DNA from: JAODBJ01 sp963782465
GTDB lineage: Bacteria > Actinomycetota > Acidimicrobiia > IMCC26256 > PALSA-610
DNA: 64,000 nt
Reading direction: 5' to 3'
Assembly (NCBI GenBank): GCA_963782465.1
Contig: CAWAJR010000001.1
Coordinates: 558,001-622,000 of the forward strand
How positions within the stretch are numbered: the stretch's first letter is position 1; every line of letters starts with the position of its first letter. This document shows, in pieces, positions 60,493 through 64,000 of the stretch. The notes beneath the pieces were generated by a model. It saw only the letters and a program-made list of their open reading frames with translations, did no database searches and was not told the origin of the DNA. The translations under genes were made by a program, and so were the position numbers.

Positions 60493-61511
60493 ACCGCGAC
60501 CGCGATCGCGACGATTGCAAGCACCAGCGACGTGTAGAGCACCCGTTCGGTGCGCCGGAGCCGGTCGAGCATGAACGAGAAGTCGCTCTGATCGAGGGTG
60601 CGCTTGGCGGCGTCGAGCTCGGCCCGACTTTCCCGGAGTGCGAAGGCGGCGGCCGAGCGATCGCTGCGCGCGTCTTGCAGTTGTTGTTGCGCGTCGCGAA
60701 CGATGAGCTCGAGGCGGGCTGCCAGTTGCTGCGCGTGTTCCGCCCCCTGGGCGAAGGTCGCGGTGCGTGCGTCGATCTCGGTGCGGACGAGCACCTGGAT
60801 CGCCTCACGGTCGACGGGCGCGGCGGCGGGCAGGCCCGGTTGCGCGGGGCGCGCCCCGTGAGACGCGGCATCGACGAGACCGCGAACGTGCTCGCGCAAT
60901 CCGGTGACGGTTTGCTGCACTTCGGTGCGCACGTCGTTCAGCGACTGTTGCACGTGTGCGCGCAACGCTGCATCGAGACCGCTCGTGAGCGCTTCGCTGC
61001 GGGCGACTGCCGCGTCGGTTCGCTCCTGGACCGATGCGGCCAGGGTGGCGGCAGAGGCTTCGAGCGCTTGCAGGCGGGCGATGACCGCCGGGTCGGGCGC
61101 CGCCGGCTCGGCCGGCATGGCCGCCGCCGGAGTGGCCGCCGCCTGCGTGGCGGCAGAGGCTTCGAGCGCTTCGAGGCGCGCGAGGACGGCCGGGTCGGGA
61201 CCGGGCGCCGCGGGCGCGGCCGTTCCCGGGCCGGTGGGTTGCGCGACCGGTGCCGCGACGGGTGGCGCGACCGGCGGCGTGAGTTGGAGGACTCGCTGCT
61301 CGAGGGCCCGGGCCTCGTCGGCGGCGCGGCCCATGTCGGTCATGATCCGGCGCGCCTCGCCCAGTACTGAATCGGCGCGCGCCGCGACCGCCTCGGTGCG
61401 TTCGCGTTGGTCGGTCAGGTCGTCGTACAGCCCGAGCAGTACCTCGCCGTACACGTCGGCGAGCTGATCGAGCCGTTCCACGAGCGAGTCGCTTCGAGCG
61501 GCTTTCACCAT
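60474..61511 (-). CDS. coiled-coil protein with C-terminal membrane anchor
   Basis: A 345-residue protein from ATG 61511 (AAGGGG upstream; GTG 61568 is an alternative). The N-terminal helix has RLDQLADVYGEVLLGLYDDL. A Pro/Ala-rich part contains two copies of DPAVxARLxALEASAAT, then long heptad helices (RTEIDARTATFAQGAEHAQQ, LAARLELIVRDAQQQLQDAR). The C-terminus is a single membrane helix (VLYTSLVLAIVAIAVAVWAL). This would be tail-anchored with the coiled coil in the cytosol. No family is recognised. Confidence 0.65.
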   Translation of the reverse strand: MVKAARSDSLVERLDQLADVYGEVLLGLYDDLTDQRERTEAVAARADSVLGEARRIMTDMGRAADEARALEQRVLQLTPPVAPPVAAPVAQPTGPGTAAPAAPGPDPAVLARLEALEASAATQAAATPAAAMPAEPAAPDPAVIARLQALEASAATLAASVQERTDAAVARSEALTSGLDAALRAHVQQSLNDVRTEVQQTVTGLREHVRGLVDAASHGARPAQPGLPAAAPVDREAIQVLVRTEIDARTATFAQGAEHAQQLAARLELIVRDAQQQLQDARSDRSAAAFALRESRAELDAAKRTLDQSDFSFMLDRLRRTERVLYTSLVLAIVAIAVAVWALIR

Positions 61512-61597
61512 TTCCCACTGCCCCTTCCCACCCAAAGTGTCGCGCACCCGGAGCAGGGCCCGGGACAACTCCGGGCGGCCCGCGTTACCCTCCGCCG

Positions 61598-62770
61598 ATG
61601 GTCACTGTGCCCCTTGCCGCGGACCCGATCGGGGACCCCGAGGCGCTGGGCTTCGACCCGGCCGCCATTGCCGAGCTCCGCGCCCGGGCGGCCCGGGAAA
61701 TCGACGCCGGGCTCCTGCCGAGTTGCCAGTTCGCACTGGCCCGCGACGGCCGGGTGGCCTGGTTCGAAACCCTCGGTGACGCCGTTGCCGGCTCCCGCTA
61801 CGTGATCTTCTCGGCCACCAAGACCCTCGTCGCCGCGGCCACCTGGCTGCTCATGGGCGAAGGGCGGCTCGACCCGGCGGAGCGGGTGGCGGGCATCATC
61901 CCGGAGTTCGCGGCGTCGGGGAAGGACGCCATCACCGTGGAGCAGGTGATGCTCCACACCAGCGGCTTCCCTCGAGCACCGCTCGGCCCGCCGGCCTGGG
62001 CCGAGCGCGACCGCCGGCTCGAAGCATTCGCGCGGTGGCGCTGCAACTGGGAGCCGGGCACGCGCTTCGAGTACCACCCGACATCGGCGCACTGGGTGCT
62101 CGCCGAGATCATCGAACGCCGCGGCGGCGACGACTACCGGGCCTTCATCCGGCGCCGGATCCTCGAGCCGCTCGGGCTGCGCCGGCTCCGGCTCGGCCGG
62201 CTCCCCGGCGACGAGCCGTTCACCGACGTCAACGAACTCCTCGCGGTTGGTGCACCCCCGACACCCGACGAGCTCGAGGCGGTGCTCGGCGTGCGTGAGC
62301 TCCCGCTGAGCGACGTCACCACCGAAGCGCTCCTCGGGTTCAACGACCCGGGCGCGCGCGACGTCGGCGTGCCGGGCGGCGGCGGCATCGCGACCGCGGC
62401 CGACCTCGCGCTTTTCTACCAGGCGGTGCTCCACAACGCCGCCGACCTGTGGGACGCCGGCGTGCTCGCCGATGTCACCGGCCGGGTCCGCAACACGATG
62501 CCCGACTACCTCGGTACCCCGGCCAACCGCGCGCTGGGCGCGGTCGTCGCCGGCGACGACGGCAAGAGCCACCTTCGCGGTATGGGCCATGGCGTCTCGC
62601 CTCGTGCGTTCGGCCACAACGGCGCCGGTGGGCAGATCGCGTGGGCCGACCCCGCGACCGGCGTGTCGTTCTGTTACCTGACGAACGGTCTCGACGAGCA
62701 CGTGATCCGTGAGGCCCGTCGCACGTCGGGGATCGCGAGTCGCGCCGCGCAGTGCTCGCGTTCCGTCTGA
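61598..62770 (+). CDS. serine hydrolase of the beta-lactamase/DD-peptidase family (EstB type)
   Basis: A 390-residue protein. The catalytic Ser-x-x-Lys is in YVIFSATKTLVAAATWLLM, the second motif is Tyr in RFEYHPTSAHWVLAEI, and the third is HNG in FGHNGAGGQIAWADP in place of KTG. This pattern is that of esterase-type class C beta-lactamase relatives. No signal peptide is seen, so a cytosolic esterase or amidase is more likely than a secreted lactamase. It is followed 30 bases later by an acyl-CoA ligase on the same strand, suggesting ester cleavage and CoA activation, which is inference. Confidence 0.9.
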   Translation: MVTVPLAADPIGDPEALGFDPAAIAELRARAAREIDAGLLPSCQFALARDGRVAWFETLGDAVAGSRYVIFSATKTLVAAATWLLMGEGRLDPAERVAGIIPEFAASGKDAITVEQVMLHTSGFPRAPLGPPAWAERDRRLEAFARWRCNWEPGTRFEYHPTSAHWVLAEIIERRGGDDYRAFIRRRILEPLGLRRLRLGRLPGDEPFTDVNELLAVGAPPTPDELEAVLGVRELPLSDVTTEALLGFNDPGARDVGVPGGGGIATAADLALFYQAVLHNAADLWDAGVLADVTGRVRNTMPDYLGTPANRALGAVVAGDDGKSHLRGMGHGVSPRAFGHNGAGGQIAWADPATGVSFCYLTNGLDEHVIREARRTSGIASRAAQCSRSV

Positions 62771-62800
62771 CGTGCGCGGCATCGAAAGCCAGGAGGCGAC

Positions 62801-64000
62801 ATGCGAGTGCCGTTGACGGTGAACGACTTCATCGAGCGGGCTGCGCTCGTGTACGGCGAACGGGTCGCGCTCGTCGACGAACCCGACCAGCCGGCCAACG
62901 CGTGGCGTGACCTCACCTGGCACGAGGTCGCGGCGGGTGCCCGCGCCCAGGCGGCCGGGCTCGACGCGCTCGGCATCGCCCGCGGCGAACGCATCGCGAT
63001 CGTTTCCCACAACGCGGCACGCCTCTTCATGTCGTTCTTCGGTGTGAGCGGTTGGGGCCGTGTGCTCGTGCCGATCAACTTCCGGCTCAACGCGGAAGAA
63101 GTCGCGTACATCGTCGAGCATTCCGGTGCGACCATGTTGCTGGTCGACCCCGAACTCGAAGACACGCTCCGCGGCGTCGACGCGAAGTACAAGTTCGTAC
63201 TCGGCACCGACGCCGACCGGGAGCTGTACCGCGACGGCGTCGAACCGGAGCCCTGGTCCGAACCCGACGAGGACGCAACGGCCACGATCAACTACACGAG
63301 CGGCACCACGGCACGCCCGAAAGGTGTGCAGCTCGATCATCGAACCCTCTGGATGAACGCCGCCGTGTTCGGCTGGCAGACCGGCGTCAACGATCGCGAC
63401 GTCTACCTGCACACGTTGCCGATGTTCCACTGCAACGGTTGGGGTATGCCGTTCGCGGTCACCGGTATGGGCGGCCGGCACATCGTGCTGCGCAAGGTCG
63501 ACGGTGCCGAGATCCTGCGCCGCGTCGACAACCACGGGGTCACGTTGCTCTGCGGTGCGCCGGCGGTCGTCAACGCGATCCTCGACGCCGCGCCCGCATG
63601 GGGCGACGACGTTCCGGGCCGCGGCACGACCCGCATCGTGGTCGCCGGCGCGCCCCCGCCGACGCGCACGATCGAGCGGGTCGAGACCGAACTCGGCTGG
63701 GAATTCGTCCAGATCTACGGGCTCACGGAAACGGCGCCGCTGCTTACGATGAACCGCGGTCGGGCCGAGTACGACGAGCTCTCACCGGCCGAGCGGGCCG
63801 CCAAACTCGGCCGCGCCGGCGCGCCCTCGCTCGGGGTGCGGATCAAGGTCGACGACGAAGGCGAAGTGCTGGCGCGCGGCAACGTCGTGATGAGCGGGTA
63901 CTGGGAGCAACCCGACGAGACCGCGACGGCGTTGCGCGACGGCTGGTTCCACACCGGCGACGGCGGTTTCGTCGACGGCGACAACTACCTCACGATCTCC
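62801..64000 (+). CDS. AMP-dependent acyl-CoA synthetase (3' partial)
   Basis: The gene runs off the right edge; 400 residues are visible from ATG 62801, with AGGAGG 4 bases upstream. Adenylation motifs are the P-loop TINYTSGTTARPKGVQL near residue 165, YGLTETAPLLTM and the GWFHTGDGG acceptor region. The sequence resembles medium/long-chain fatty-acid-CoA ligases of the FadD group. It activates a carboxylic acid with ATP and CoA, probably feeding the acyl-CoA dehydrogenase class seen upstream. The C-terminal catalytic Lys lies outside the window. Confidence 0.95.
   Translation, partial: MRVPLTVNDFIERAALVYGERVALVDEPDQPANAWRDLTWHEVAAGARAQAAGLDALGIARGERIAIVSHNAARLFMSFFGVSGWGRVLVPINFRLNAEEVAYIVEHSGATMLLVDPELEDTLRGVDAKYKFVLGTDADRELYRDGVEPEPWSEPDEDATATINYTSGTTARPKGVQLDHRTLWMNAAVFGWQTGVNDRDVYLHTLPMFHCNGWGMPFAVTGMGGRHIVLRKVDGAEILRRVDNHGVTLLCGAPAVVNAILDAAPAWGDDVPGRGTTRIVVAGAPPPTRTIERVETELGWEFVQIYGLTETAPLLTMNRGRAEYDELSPAERAAKLGRAGAPSLGVRIKVDDEGEVLARGNVVMSGYWEQPDETATALRDGWFHTGDGGFVDGDNYLTIS

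Noticed and set aside
61598..62770. Secreted beta-lactamase giving antibiotic resistance
   Set aside because: There is no signal peptide and the third motif is HNG, not KTG; an esterase-type member is more likely.

Overview
The window is a 64 kb, very GC-rich stretch of a bacterial chromosome with almost gap-free coding. GTG and TTG starts are common and ATGA/GTGA overlaps are frequent. Gene content points to a high-GC Actinomycetota, plausibly Acidimicrobiia: a Tat/EfeUOB iron system behind DtxR/IdeR-like palindromes, an LPFTG surface protein, long cyclase-AAA-TPR regulators, a DUF1800/DUF1501 pair, and dispersed CoA-dependent catabolic genes. The taxon is inference. I saw no rRNA, tRNA, CRISPR array, transposase, integrase or plasmid/phage module.

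Layout. 2-6526: end of an FtsX-type permease, an oxygenase/SDR pair (PhyH plus short-chain dehydrogenase), YceI and small exported proteins. 6641-15183: a two-component system with a DUF5666-like exported protein, divergent from a MacA/MacB-type ABC efflux operon with a second adaptor. The shared intergenic region carries an 11-bp-period direct repeat typical of OmpR-family sites. 15463-22299: a coiled-coil protein with a novel-looking C-terminal domain (paralogue at 28427), secreted proteins, a large adenylate cyclase/AAA/TPR regulator and a convergent Crp/Fnr regulator. 22319-25725: efeUOB and its promoter. 25735-28215: a PAS-PAS-GGDEF-EAL protein. 29043-35710: a polar amino-acid ABC transporter, an orphan binding protein and GlnD (nitrogen theme). 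35768-42637: a UvrD-like helicase, a P1B-type ATPase fused to a hemerythrin domain, and an APC permease fused to an OB-fold domain. 42747-47747: an S53 protease, the DUF1800/DUF1501 pair and a small membrane protein. 47828-52326: a cupin and a three-gene GtrB/GtrA/GT39 cell-envelope glycosylation operon. 52359-64000: a second PhyH/SDR pair, an LPFTG protein, then amidohydrolase, CaiB/BaiF CoA-transferase, response regulator, acyl-CoA dehydrogenase, envelope coiled-coil protein, serine hydrolase and acyl-CoA ligase.

Eight genes are each split by a single small frame change (at about 13965, 20285, 25553, 36831, 45930, 46983, 51536 and 58500). Both reading frames are family-typical on either side, most changes sit in short G/C runs or GC repeats, and one base (two in one case) restores the usual family length. 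The simplest reading is uncorrected indel errors in the assembly, not eight pseudogenes, so these genes are annotated as single frameshifted CDS.

The most interesting biology is: two domain fusions (P1B ATPase-hemerythrin and APC permease-OB fold), a paralogous coiled-coil family sharing an RFGxRWVDGF domain, an intergenic palindrome family with a CTATG loop, an iron-regulated efe promoter with two operators, and the predicted response-regulator operator in front of macAB.
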